Assembly (NCBI RefSeq): GCF_947503795.1
Contig: NZ_CANNEZ010000003.1
Coordinates: 1 to 64,000 of the forward strand
Direction: 5' to 3'
Source of the DNA: an uncultured Jannaschia sp.
GTDB lineage: Bacteria; Pseudomonadota; Alphaproteobacteria; Rhodobacterales; Rhodobacteraceae
Length of the DNA stretch: 64,000 nucleotides
Of this stretch, positions 10,025 through 19,432 are shown piece by piece. The position numbers were made by a program, and so were the translations under genes. Under the pieces are notes generated by a model, which was not told the origin of the DNA, did not search any database, and saw nothing but the letters and a program-made list of their open reading frames with translations. Every line of letters starts with the position of its first letter. Within the stretch, counting starts at the first letter, position 1.

Positions 10025-10052
10025 GGCGGCCCGCCCGTGGGGGCGGGCCGCC
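10025..10052 (-). terminator. Perfect 12-bp stem-loop between xylF and xylH
   Basis: The arms GGCGGCCCGCCC (10025-10036) and GGGCGGGCCGCC (10041-10052) are perfectly complementary around a 4-base loop. The hairpin begins about 10 bases past the xylF stop and about 70 bases before the xylH start. There is no U-tract on the transcribed strand. It is therefore more likely a partial terminator or an mRNA 3'-end stabiliser that raises the amount of the periplasmic binding protein relative to the membrane subunits, as known in other binding-protein operons. Confidence 0.6.
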
Positions 10053-10061
10053 GGTCTTTGG

Positions 10062-11093
10062 TCAGTTGCAGGGCGCGGGGCCGTTCTCGACGCCCTGGCA
10101 GAGCGCCTCGACGGTGATCCAGCCCGCATCCGTGACCGTGGTCAGGTTGTCGGCAGTGACCGGGATCGGCTCGAGGAAGATCGCGGTCATCTCGGTGCCG
10201 GCGGGCGAGGTCCAGGACTGCGCGCCCTCGACATCGGCCTTCTCGGTGCCACCGGCCAGGGCGACGGCGATCTCGCCGGCCGCACGACCCAGATCGCGGG
10301 CGTCCTTCCAGACCGAAACCGTCTGCGTGCCCGATGCGACGCGGTTCAGCGCGGCATGGTCGCCGTCCTGGCCCGAGACGGGGATGCCGTCGAGGCCCTG
10401 CGCGGTCAGCGCGGCCACTGCGCCACCGGCGGTGCCGTCGTTCGACGCGACGACCGCGTCCACGGCGTTGTCCTGCGCGGTCAGGATCTGCTCCATGTTG
10501 CGCTGGGCGTTCGCGGGAAGCCAGCCGTCGGTATAGGCTTCGGCGACGATGGTGATCTCGCCGGCGTCGATCGCCTCCTGCAGGACCTCCTGCTGACCGC
10601 CGCGCAGGAAGTCCGCGTTCGGGTCGGTGGGCGAGCCCTTGATCATCACGTAGTTGCCCGAGGGCTGGGCCTCGAGCACGGCGCGGGCCTGCATGCGGCC
10701 GACCTCGACGTTGTCGAAGGTCAGGTAGAACGCGGCCGGGTCCTCGATCAGGCGGTCATAGGCGACGACCGGAATGCCTTCGTTGCCGGCGGCGGTGACG
10801 GCCGGGCCGATCGCCTGCGCGTCCTGCGCGAGGATGATCAGCGCGTCGGCGCCCTGTGCGATCAGGCTCTCGACGTCCGAGAGCTGCTTGGAGGCGGACG
10901 ACTGGGCGTCGGCCGAGATGTAGCTGGCGCCGGCTTCTTCGAGGGCGGCGCGGATCGCGGCTTCGTCCGTCTTCCAGCGCTCCTCCTGGAAGTTCGACCA
11001 GGACACGCCCACGACGGGCGCGTGACCATCGGCGAAGGCGGCGTGGGTCAGCGTTGCGGTGGCGAGCGCGGTCGCCGTCAGAATCTTCTTCAT
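10062..11093 (-). CDS. xylF: D-xylose ABC transporter substrate-binding protein
   Basis: This 343-aa periplasmic sugar-binding protein (peripla_BP_4 fold) has a signal peptide at about 1-22 (MKKILTATALATATLTHAA, cleaved near FADG). The mature part shows VGVSWSNFQEERWKTDE, YDRLIEDP, VVASNDGTAGGAVAAL and VSGQDGDHAAL, a set typical of XylF-like binders. The start MKKIL is preceded by GGGAGGATT. It is the first gene of the xylose operon and faces the ROK repressor gene across the operator region. Confidence 0.93.
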   Translation of the reverse strand: MKKILTATALATATLTHAAFADGHAPVVGVSWSNFQEERWKTDEAAIRAALEEAGASYISADAQSSASKQLSDVESLIAQGADALIILAQDAQAIGPAVTAAGNEGIPVVAYDRLIEDPAAFYLTFDNVEVGRMQARAVLEAQPSGNYVMIKGSPTDPNADFLRGGQQEVLQEAIDAGEITIVAEAYTDGWLPANAQRNMEQILTAQDNAVDAVVASNDGTAGGAVAALTAQGLDGIPVSGQDGDHAALNRVASGTQTVSVWKDARDLGRAAGEIAVALAGGTEKADVEGAQSWTSPAGTEMTAIFLEPIPVTADNLTTVTDAGWITVEALCQGVENGPAPCN

Positions 11094-11160
11094 GTAATCC
11101 TCCCGTTGGATCGCCCTCCGCGGCCGGGGCCGGGGAGCGAATGCGGCGACCATTCCGCAT

Positions 11161-11189
11161 ATTAATTCGATTGTCAAAATTAATTTGAC
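11161..11189. promoter_or_regulatory. Putative xylose operator, overlapping inverted repeats
   Basis: Two overlapping inverted repeats lie in an AT-rich island of an otherwise GC-rich region. These are ATTAATT-N10-AATTAAT (11161-11184) and GTCAAA-N5-TTTGAC (11173-11189). A consensus -35 hexamer TTGACA reading toward xylF lies inside them (minus strand, 11177-11172), while the expected -10 position is poor. ROK-family sugar repressors bind AT-rich palindromes, and this site sits between the two divergent genes. Binding would block the xylF promoter. This is inference from position and symmetry. Confidence 0.6.
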
Positions 11190-11297
11190 CCCGGACGGAA
11201 AGAATCGTTCAATCCGACCCCATGTCGAGTGCAGGATGCGATAGGCGACGGGGGGCGTGGCCCTCCGGGGAAGGTTTTATGTTCCGAGGTCGAACAA

Positions 11298-12551
11298 ATG
11301 GGGCTTGACGCACCGAACGGCTTGTCCGGACCCGCGGCGACTCACCTCGCCGACGGTCAGCGGCCCGGTTGCGGCCCATTGCGCGGGTCACATGCGGCGG
11401 GCACGCTCCCGCCCCTGCGCCAGCGCATCTACGAGGCCGTTCGCTCCGCCGGCCAGATCAGCCGCGCCGCCCTCGCCAAGGAGCTGGAGGTGTCGCCCGG
11501 CTCGGTCACGCCGCTGGTCTCGGACCTCCTTGCCGGCAAGCTCCTGCGCGAACCCGAGGGCGATGATCTGCACCATTCGGGGCGGGGCCGCCCGCCGGTG
11601 ACGCTGGAGGTGGAGCCGTCGCGTGGTGTCGTGATGGGCCTCAAGGTTTCGGACCACGAACACTCCGCGATGCTCGTGGACCTCGCGGGTCAGCCCGTCG
11701 CACAGGCGACCGTGCCCCGTGGGCCCGGTCGCAGCGTAGAAGGGATGCTGGACGAGGTCGCGGCGCTGATGGCGACCGTACTCGAGGGGCACGACCCGGC
11801 CCGCCTCCTGGGGGCGGGGCTCGGCCTGCCCGGAATGGTGGACCATTCCAGCGGCATCATGCGCTGGTCCCCGATCCTCAGCGGTCGCGATGTCGATCTC
11901 GCCGGCCTTGCCGCCGACCGGCTCGGGGTGCCGGTGACGGTCGACAACGACGCGAACCTCCTGACCATGGCCGAGCTGTGGTTCGGGCGCGGGCGCGAGC
12001 TGTCGGATTTCGCGGTCGTCACCATCGAATACGGCGTCGGCCTCGGCCTCGTGGTCGATCACGCGCCCTATCGCGGCGCGCACGGTCACGGGATGGAGCT
12101 GGGGCACACCAAGGTCCAGATCGACGGCGCGCTTTGCCGTTGCGGCCAGCGCGGCTGCCTCGAAGCCTATGTCGCCGATTTCGCCCTGGTGCGCGAGGCG
12201 GCGGTGGCCATCGACGGCGACCTGCCGCCGCGGGGCGAAGTGCTCGAGGTGCTCTTCGCGCAGGCCAAGGGCGGCAACGAGGCGGCGCGCGCGATCTTCG
12301 ACCGGGCGGGCAAGTACCTCGCCCTCGGGCTTGCCAACGTCGCGAACCTCTTCGATCCGCGGCGCATCATCCTGTCGGGCAGCCGGATGCGCTACGACTA
12401 CCTCTACGCCGAGGAGATGCTGGCCGAGGTGGCCGGGTTGACCCTCAACGACCCGCCGCCGATCGAGGTGAACGCGTGGGACGACCTGGTCTGGGCGCGG
12501 GGGGCGGCCGCGATGGCGCTGGCCGACGCGACCCCGCGCCTGCTGACATGA
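11298..12551 (+). CDS. xylR: ROK-family transcriptional regulator, xylose repressor type
   Basis: This 417-aa protein has an N-terminal winged helix-turn-helix at about 40-95 (RQRIYEAVRSAGQISRAALA, then SPGSVTPLVSDLLAGKLL) followed by a ROK sugar-kinase-like domain. The zinc-binding ROK signature is complete (CRCGQRGCLEAYV), as is the sugar-site block GLGLPGMVDHSSG. It is divergent from xylF, so it most likely represses the xylose genes until xylose or a derivative binds. The start at MGLDAPNG was chosen over an ATG 69 bp upstream because the added residues look non-coding. The next gene overlaps it by four bases. Confidence 0.85.
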   Translation: MGLDAPNGLSGPAATHLADGQRPGCGPLRGSHAAGTLPPLRQRIYEAVRSAGQISRAALAKELEVSPGSVTPLVSDLLAGKLLREPEGDDLHHSGRGRPPVTLEVEPSRGVVMGLKVSDHEHSAMLVDLAGQPVAQATVPRGPGRSVEGMLDEVAALMATVLEGHDPARLLGAGLGLPGMVDHSSGIMRWSPILSGRDVDLAGLAADRLGVPVTVDNDANLLTMAELWFGRGRELSDFAVVTIEYGVGLGLVVDHAPYRGAHGHGMELGHTKVQIDGALCRCGQRGCLEAYVADFALVREAAVAIDGDLPPRGEVLEVLFAQAKGGNEAARAIFDRAGKYLALGLANVANLFDPRRIILSGSRMRYDYLYAEEMLAEVAGLTLNDPPPIEVNAWDDLVWARGAAAMALADATPRLLT

Positions 12552-14008
12552 GGGCACTGCTGATCGCGGTCCTCGCCGCCGGGCCCGCCGCAGCCGACCC
12601 GATCTTCGAGCGCGTCCCCGCCCCCGATCATGTCTATGCCGGCGGCTGGGAGCATTTCGTTGGCGGCGGCGTGGCCGTGTTCGATTGCGACGGCGACGCG
12701 CGGCCGGAGATCGTGGCCGCCGGCGGCACCAGCCCGATGGCGCTGCTGCGTGCCGCGGATGCGGGCTACGCGGTCGCGCCTTTCCCCAAGATCACCGGGG
12801 CCACCGGGGTCTATGCACTGGATCTCGACGCGGACGGGGCGCTGGACCTCGTGATCCTGCGCGTCGGCCCGAACGCGACGCTGCGTGGCGACGGCGCCTG
12901 CGGCTTCGCGCCCCACGACTTCGGCATCGCGGATGGCGGCGACACGTGGACCACGGCCTTCTCGGCCACGTGGGAGCCGGGTCAGGACCGCCCGACGCTG
13001 GCCTTCGGCAACTATGTCGACCGTGACGATCCCGAAGGGCCATTCGGCGCTTGCGACACGAACCTCCTGCTGCGCCCCGACGCCGACGGCTGGGCCGAGA
13101 CCGTACTCGACCCGGGCTTCTGCGCGCTGTCGGTCCTCTTCTCGGACGAGGATCGCGACGGCACGCCGACCCTGCGCCTCTCGAACGACCGCCATTACTA
13201 CCTCCGCGACGGGTCCGAACAGATGTGGCACCTGGGCGAGGCGCGGTTCCTCGGGCCCGAAGACGGGTTCGCCGCGCCCTCGATCTGGGGCATGGGGATC
13301 GCGTCGCGCGACATCACCGGCGATGGCCGACCGGACCTGATGCTGACCTCGATGGGCGACCAGCTGACGATGCTGTCGACGCCCGAAGGGCACGCGATGG
13401 CTCCCTTCGAGATCGGCACCTTCGCGCAGCGTCCCCATATCGGCGGGGACGGGCGGCCGTCGACGGGCTGGCACGCGGAATGGGGCGACGTGGACAATGA
13501 CGGCGACGCGGATCTCTTCATCGCCAAGGGCAATGTCGACCAGATGCCCGGCATGGCGATGAAAGACCCGAACAACCTCCTCCTGAACGAGGGTGCCGCG
13601 TTCCGCGAGGTGGCCGCGAGCGCGGGCATCGCGACGACAGACCGGGCGCGGGGCGCCGCACTCGCCGATCTGGATGGCGACGGGCGGCTGGACCTCGTGG
13701 TGGTCAATCGCCGCGCACCCCTGGAGATCTGGCACAACCTCTCGGAGGCGGGCGGCGCCGTCACCGTCACGCTGCGACAAGCGGGCGGCAATCGCGACGC
13801 CATCGGCGCCTGGGTCGAGCTTCGGACCGAGGCCAGCCTCCAGCTTCAGGAGCATACGCTCGGGGGCGGGCACGCGGGCGGCGCGGTCGGGCCGCTGCAT
13901 TTCGGGATCGGGACGGCGGACGAGGCGGACCTCCGCGTCACCTGGCCCGACGGCACGGTCGGCCCCTGGACGGCGGTGGCACCGGGGCGCGTCACGATCG
14001 AACGCTGA
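12548..14008 (+). CDS. Secreted CRTAC1-like protein with FG-GAP/VCBS repeats and ASPIC/UnbV domain
   Basis: This 486-aa protein has a short signal peptide (MRALLIAVLAAGPAAADP). It then has repeated Asp-rich calcium-binding motifs of the FG-GAP/VCBS propeller type (DCDGDARPEIV, DLDADGALDLV, DITGDGRPDLM, DVDNDGDADLF, DLDGDGRLDLV). The ASPIC/UnbV domain at the C-terminus includes GAWVELRT, GGGHAGG and VTWPDGTVGPW. The family is periplasmic or extracellular and its biochemical role is poorly known. Such genes often sit beside MauG/cytochrome c peroxidase-like genes, as here. Its ATG overlaps the ROK regulator stop (ATGA), so the two are probably co-translated. Confidence 0.85.
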   Translation: MRALLIAVLAAGPAAADPIFERVPAPDHVYAGGWEHFVGGGVAVFDCDGDARPEIVAAGGTSPMALLRAADAGYAVAPFPKITGATGVYALDLDADGALDLVILRVGPNATLRGDGACGFAPHDFGIADGGDTWTTAFSATWEPGQDRPTLAFGNYVDRDDPEGPFGACDTNLLLRPDADGWAETVLDPGFCALSVLFSDEDRDGTPTLRLSNDRHYYLRDGSEQMWHLGEARFLGPEDGFAAPSIWGMGIASRDITGDGRPDLMLTSMGDQLTMLSTPEGHAMAPFEIGTFAQRPHIGGDGRPSTGWHAEWGDVDNDGDADLFIAKGNVDQMPGMAMKDPNNLLLNEGAAFREVAASAGIATTDRARGAALADLDGDGRLDLVVVNRRAPLEIWHNLSEAGGAVTVTLRQAGGNRDAIGAWVELRTEASLQLQEHTLGGGHAGGAVGPLHFGIGTADEADLRVTWPDGTVGPWTAVAPGRVTIER

Positions 14009-14022
14009 TCGCGCGGGAGAGG

Positions 14023-14060
14023 CCGGGGGCCAGCCCCCGGACCCCCGAGGTATTTACGGC
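14023..14060. terminator. Bidirectional terminator / REP-like element
   Basis: The convergent gap holds CCGGGGG-CCAG-CCCCCGG (14023-14040), followed by ACCCCCGAGGTATTTACGGC. A GC hairpin followed by 'ACCCCCGAGGTATTT' is, from general knowledge, a recurrent extragenic element in Rhodobacteraceae genomes at gene ends. Its place between two converging genes fits transcription termination in both directions. It is the only copy noticed in the window. Confidence 0.6.
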
Positions 14061-14070
14061 CAGAGGATCC

Positions 14071-15354
14071 CTAGTCCCGATCCACGTTCAGACCCGACGG
14101 AACCGTCTCGGGAATGCCGCTCCGGTCGAAGGCGTCGGGGTCGCGCAAGGTCTCGAGGAAGGCCATCAGCGCGGTCACCTCTTCCTCGGCAAGCACCCGG
14201 TCGGAGCCTCTGATCGCGGCGGCGATCGCGGCCGTCTCCGCCGGGTCGTCCATGATACGCCAATCCTCGAACGGCCCGTCGCTCAGCACGGCGTCGCGGG
14301 GTGCATCGGCCAGGGCTGCGCGCGGCGCGGCGTGGTCGCGCAGGAACGAGCGCAAATTGACATAGGCGCCCGCATGGCCCCACGGGCCCGTCTCGGTCAC
14401 GTTGCGCAGCGATGGCGTGCGGAAGGCGAAGCGATCCGCCGCATCGCCCGTCACGCGAAAGCGCCCCTCATCGCGCGCGTGCGTCTCGAACCGCGCGGCC
14501 TTGCCCGGCCCGAGTTGCGGCTGGCCCGTGGCATGGAACCCGTGATCGGTCTGGAACGGCCCGGAATGGCATGCGACACATCCCGCCGATCCGTAGAAGA
14601 GTTCGATGCCCTCCAGCGCGGTCTGGTTGAGATCGCCTTCGCCGCGCAGCCACGCGTCGAAGGGCGACGTATCCGAGCGCCACTCGGCCTCGACGAATTG
14701 CGCGATGGCATCCGAAATGGCGGTGAAGGTGATGTCGCGACCCGGCATTGCGTCCTCGAACATCTCGGCATAGGCGGGGATGTCGCGCACGCGCCCGGCC
14801 AGACGGTCCCACGCGCCGCCCGGCCCGGTGATGATGCCTTGGCGGACGGCGCGACTGATCTCGTTCTCGGAATAATGGCCCGCCATCTCGTCGGCCGAAA
14901 GCACCGGGAACATAGTCTGGGCCGACAGGAGCGTGGCGAACCCCGCGTCCATCTCGTCGCCCATCGGGGTCCGGAGCCCGTCGGCCAGCGCCTCGATCCG
15001 GCCATCGTGGAAAAGCGTGTCGAATTCATGCGCCCCGAGGTTCCAGAGACCCGGCGCGTTGCGAGGAATGCGCTGCTCGGGCGGGTTGGCGGCGTCCATG
15101 CCCCGCTCCGGCCCGAGTCCGAGGCCGCCCTCGCCCAGGCCCAGCGACAGCCCGTCGCCCGTGCCGAAGGCGGGGTGGTGGCAGGTGCCGCAGGAGATGT
15201 TGCGATTGCCCGACAAGATCGGATCCCAGAAGAGAAGGCGCCCCAGCGCCACGGTGTCGGGATCGGTTGCGCGGTAATCGGCATCGGTCACCGGCGCCGG
15301 GAAGTCCATCGCGGCGGCGGGCAGGCCGAAGAGGATAAGGAAGACGCGAAGCAT
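14071..15354 (-). CDS. Di-haem cytochrome c peroxidase / MauG-family protein
   Basis: This 427-aa periplasmic protein has a signal peptide (MLRVFLILFGLPAAAMDFP) and two c-type haem sites. These are CGTCH at about residue 56 and CVACH at about 256. Between them are family blocks such as GRLLFWDPILSGNRNISCGT and RNAPGLWNLGAHEFDTLFHDGR, the latter the MauG/CcpA 'RNxPxLWN' region. The C-terminal FRTPSLRNVTETGPWGHAG is also characteristic. The family either reduces hydrogen peroxide or oxidises a protein partner. The convergent CRTAC1-like gene is a common neighbour of the family. Proper substrate assignment is not possible from sequence. Confidence 0.88.
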   Translation of the reverse strand: MLRVFLILFGLPAAAMDFPAPVTDADYRATDPDTVALGRLLFWDPILSGNRNISCGTCHHPAFGTGDGLSLGLGEGGLGLGPERGMDAANPPEQRIPRNAPGLWNLGAHEFDTLFHDGRIEALADGLRTPMGDEMDAGFATLLSAQTMFPVLSADEMAGHYSENEISRAVRQGIITGPGGAWDRLAGRVRDIPAYAEMFEDAMPGRDITFTAISDAIAQFVEAEWRSDTSPFDAWLRGEGDLNQTALEGIELFYGSAGCVACHSGPFQTDHGFHATGQPQLGPGKAARFETHARDEGRFRVTGDAADRFAFRTPSLRNVTETGPWGHAGAYVNLRSFLRDHAAPRAALADAPRDAVLSDGPFEDWRIMDDPAETAAIAAAIRGSDRVLAEEEVTALMAFLETLRDPDAFDRSGIPETVPSGLNVDRD

Positions 15355-15497
15355 ATGCGTATCAGAACCACGTCCGCGCGCGATGCAGAAGGGGCAACGA
15401 CGTCGCGTCGGCGCCGATGCGCACGACCGACGCTGCCCCTATCTTTCTGCGGCGCGGCGTAGTATCGCGCGCGCAATCCGACATTCGAGGCATTCCC

Positions 15498-17318
<1,821 letters not shown>

Positions 17319-17368
17319 GACGCGCCCGGACGGGGGGATAGTGGACCTTTCGACAGCTCCGAACGCGG

Positions 17369-17440
17369 CCCGCGCAAGCGGGTCGCCGGAGCAAGCGCCG
17401 GTCCGACCAAAGATCGGTGATCGCTCCGGTGGGGCGATCA
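17369..17440 (+). other. Structured intergenic stretch downstream of typA
   Basis: The 291-bp gap between typA and the protease gene contains two clean inverted repeats. One is CCCGC-GCAA-GCGGG (17369-17382), a stem closed by a GNRA-type tetraloop. The other is TGATCGC-N9-GCGATCA (17418-17440). Neither is followed by a U-run. They could be part of the typA 3' untranslated region or a small RNA. No protein-coding frame in the gap looks real. Confidence 0.3.
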
Positions 17441-17609
17441 AGGCAGGAACGGGCGGAGCGCCGGCGGGGACGTAGGTCCGGTGGGCCTCGGCGCGCACCG
17501 ATTGCGACCTGCCCCATAGGTGGCTCTCCGCCCAATCGGCGTGCCCGCGCAGCCCGCTCTGGCAGGGCCCGGCTCCGTCGCATCTCCTGATGCCGGATCG
17601 GAGCGCGCC

Positions 17610-18350
17610 ATGATCGACTTGTCCTATCTGACCGATATCGGCCCCGCCCGGCGGGCCGTCTTCGAAGCCGCGGCGCGTCGCTGGGACGATGTGATCGACA
17701 CCGCCTTCGAACCTCTTCGCATCGCCGGGCGCACCATCAGCCAGCTTCGCATCGACATCACGATCGAGCCGCTCGACGGCAGCGGCGGGGTGCTGGGACA
17801 GGCAGGACCGACGATCCTGCGACCCGGCAGCGAGTTGCCCGCCATCGGCGTGATGCAATTCGATACGGCCGATGCCGACGCGCTCGACCGCGAGGGCCGC
17901 CTCGCCGACGTCATCCTGCACGAAATGGCGCATGTGCTGGGCTTCGGCACCCTCTGGGCGAGGCGCGGCCTTCTGACCGGGGCGGGTACGGCGGATCCGC
18001 GCTTTTCGGGGCCGGCCGCGATGCGGGAATGGGCCTTGCTCTACCCGGAGGGCGGGACCGGCGTGCCGGTGGCCAATACCGGCGGGCCGGGCACGCGCGA
18101 AGGCCATTGGCGCGAACTCGTGTTCGGTGACGAGCTTCTGACCGGGTTTCTTTCGGGCGCGGACCGCCCGCTCAGCCGTCTCTCCATCGCGGCGTTCGAG
18201 GATCTGGGCTATGCCGTCGACTATGCGAGAGCCGACCCGTTCGTGCTCCCCGACTTCCGCGCGCTGGCGCTCATGGGCGTGACCGAGGCGGTGCGAGTCT
18301 GCGACCTCTGCCGTATGGGCCGGACCGACCCGGTGGTGGCGCCCGGCTGA
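17610..18350 (+). CDS. Leishmanolysin-like zinc metalloprotease
   Basis: This 246-aa protein has the metzincin zinc motif in VILHEMAHVLGFGTLW (HExxHxxGxG, about residue 108), with the two His ligands and catalytic Glu. Downstream, EGHWRELVFGDELLTGFL supplies the probable third ligand (His in GHW), and SRLSIAAFEDLGYAVDY matches the conserved end of bacterial leishmanolysin-like proteins. The start at 17610 has a GGAG six bases upstream. A reading 90 bp longer is possible but adds no signal peptide. No Sec signal is obvious, so export, if any, would need another route. The substrate is unknown. Confidence 0.75.
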   Translation: MIDLSYLTDIGPARRAVFEAAARRWDDVIDTAFEPLRIAGRTISQLRIDITIEPLDGSGGVLGQAGPTILRPGSELPAIGVMQFDTADADALDREGRLADVILHEMAHVLGFGTLWARRGLLTGAGTADPRFSGPAAMREWALLYPEGGTGVPVANTGGPGTREGHWRELVFGDELLTGFLSGADRPLSRLSIAAFEDLGYAVDYARADPFVLPDFRALALMGVTEAVRVCDLCRMGRTDPVVAPG

Positions 18351-18360
18351 CCGCCCCCCG

Positions 18361-18389
18361 TTGACTTGCCGCGCCGCACGGCTTCCACT
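18361..18389 (+). promoter_or_regulatory. Possible sigma-70-type promoter for the NMT1-type ABC operon
   Basis: TTGACT (18361-18366) and TCCACT (18384-18389) are separated by 17 bases, and a GGGAGGAG ribosome-binding stretch lies before the ATG at 18419. The -35 hexamer is good and the -10 is weak. It sits immediately after the stop of the preceding gene. Confidence is low because one hexamer is poor. Confidence 0.3.
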
Positions 18390-18418
18390 CCGCCCCGATT
18401 GCACGGGAGGAGACCGAT

Positions 18419-19432
18419 ATGACCGTCACACGCCGCCAGACCCTTGCCCTGATGGGCGCCACCGCCGCCGCTTCGCTGGCCGCGCCTGCCATCGCGCAGG
18501 GCACCAAGCTGAAGATCGGCGCGCTGCGCTTCACGTCCCACGCCCCGAGCTTCATCGCGCTCGAGAAGGGCCTCTTCGCCGAGGCCGGCCTCGACGTCGA
18601 GCTGGAGTTCTTCCAGGCCGCGCAACCCATGGCCGTGGCCATCGCGAGCGGCGACGTCGACTACGCGATGACGGCCATGTCGGGCGGTCTCGTGAACCTC
18701 GCCGAGAAGGGTGCGATCAAGGTTATCGGTGGCGGCCTCTCCGAAGAGCAGGGCATCGATGGCCAGAAGATCCTCGCCTCGGACGCGGCGTTCCAGGCCG
18801 GGCTGACTTCGCCCGCTGCGTTGGGTGGCAAACGCTTCGGCATGACGACCGCCGGATCGAGCTTCCACTACATGGGCTCGAAGATCGCGGCGGCCGAGGG
18901 CGTCGAGATGGAATTCGTGCCGCTCCAGAAGGTCGGCGCCATCATCGGTGCCCTCAAGACCGGCCAGATCGACGCCTGGTCCATCGTGCCGCACATCGCC
19001 AAACCGATCGCGGGCGGCCCCGAGGTCCACATGATCGGGAACGTCGCCGACTACCTGCCCGACTACCAGGTCACGACGGTCTTCACCTCGACCGCGAACG
19101 CCGCCGACCGCGCCCAGACCGAGGCGTTCCTCGGGGCTTTCTCGGCGGGCGTGACCGACTACAATTCGACCATGATCGACCGCGCCGGCGGCGATGCGGG
19201 CGTCGATGCGATGGTCGATCTGATCCACAAATACGTCTATACCGACCGCGAGCGCGAGAAGGCCGCGCCCCCCATCATCAACGGCACGATGCGCATCAAC
19301 GAGGGCGCGGCGCTCAACATCGCTTCGATCCGCGACCAGCTCGAATGGTTCCAGTCCGAGGATCTCGTGGATGCGGGCATCTCGCTCGACCAGATCATCG
19401 ACGCCACCTATGTCGAAACGATCGGCAGCTGA
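18419..19432 (+). CDS. ABC transporter substrate-binding protein (NMT1/SsuA/TauA family)
   Basis: This 337-aa protein has a twin-arginine-like signal (MTVTRRQTLALMGATAAASL, cleaved near AIAQG). The mature part has KIGALRFTSHAPSFIALEKG, GLFAEAGLDVELEFF, VAIASGDVDYAM and LGGKRFGMTTAGSS, the usual anatomy of NMT1/THI5-like, SsuA and TauA binding proteins. These bind sulfonates, taurine, pyrimidine-type thiamine precursors or similar small molecules. The exact ligand cannot be read here. The next gene starts on the last base of the stop (TGATG), so this is the first gene of a three-gene importer operon. No riboswitch-like structure was seen upstream. Confidence 0.85.
   Translation: MTVTRRQTLALMGATAAASLAAPAIAQGTKLKIGALRFTSHAPSFIALEKGLFAEAGLDVELEFFQAAQPMAVAIASGDVDYAMTAMSGGLVNLAEKGAIKVIGGGLSEEQGIDGQKILASDAAFQAGLTSPAALGGKRFGMTTAGSSFHYMGSKIAAAEGVEMEFVPLQKVGAIIGALKTGQIDAWSIVPHIAKPIAGGPEVHMIGNVADYLPDYQVTTVFTSTANAADRAQTEAFLGAFSAGVTDYNSTMIDRAGGDAGVDAMVDLIHKYVYTDREREKAAPPIINGTMRINEGAALNIASIRDQLEWFQSEDLVDAGISLDQIIDATYVETIGS

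Noticed and set aside
11161-11189. CtrA-type reading of the TTAATT repeats upstream of xylF
   Set aside because: The spacing does not match TTAA-N7-TTAA, and the symmetry fits a sugar operator better.
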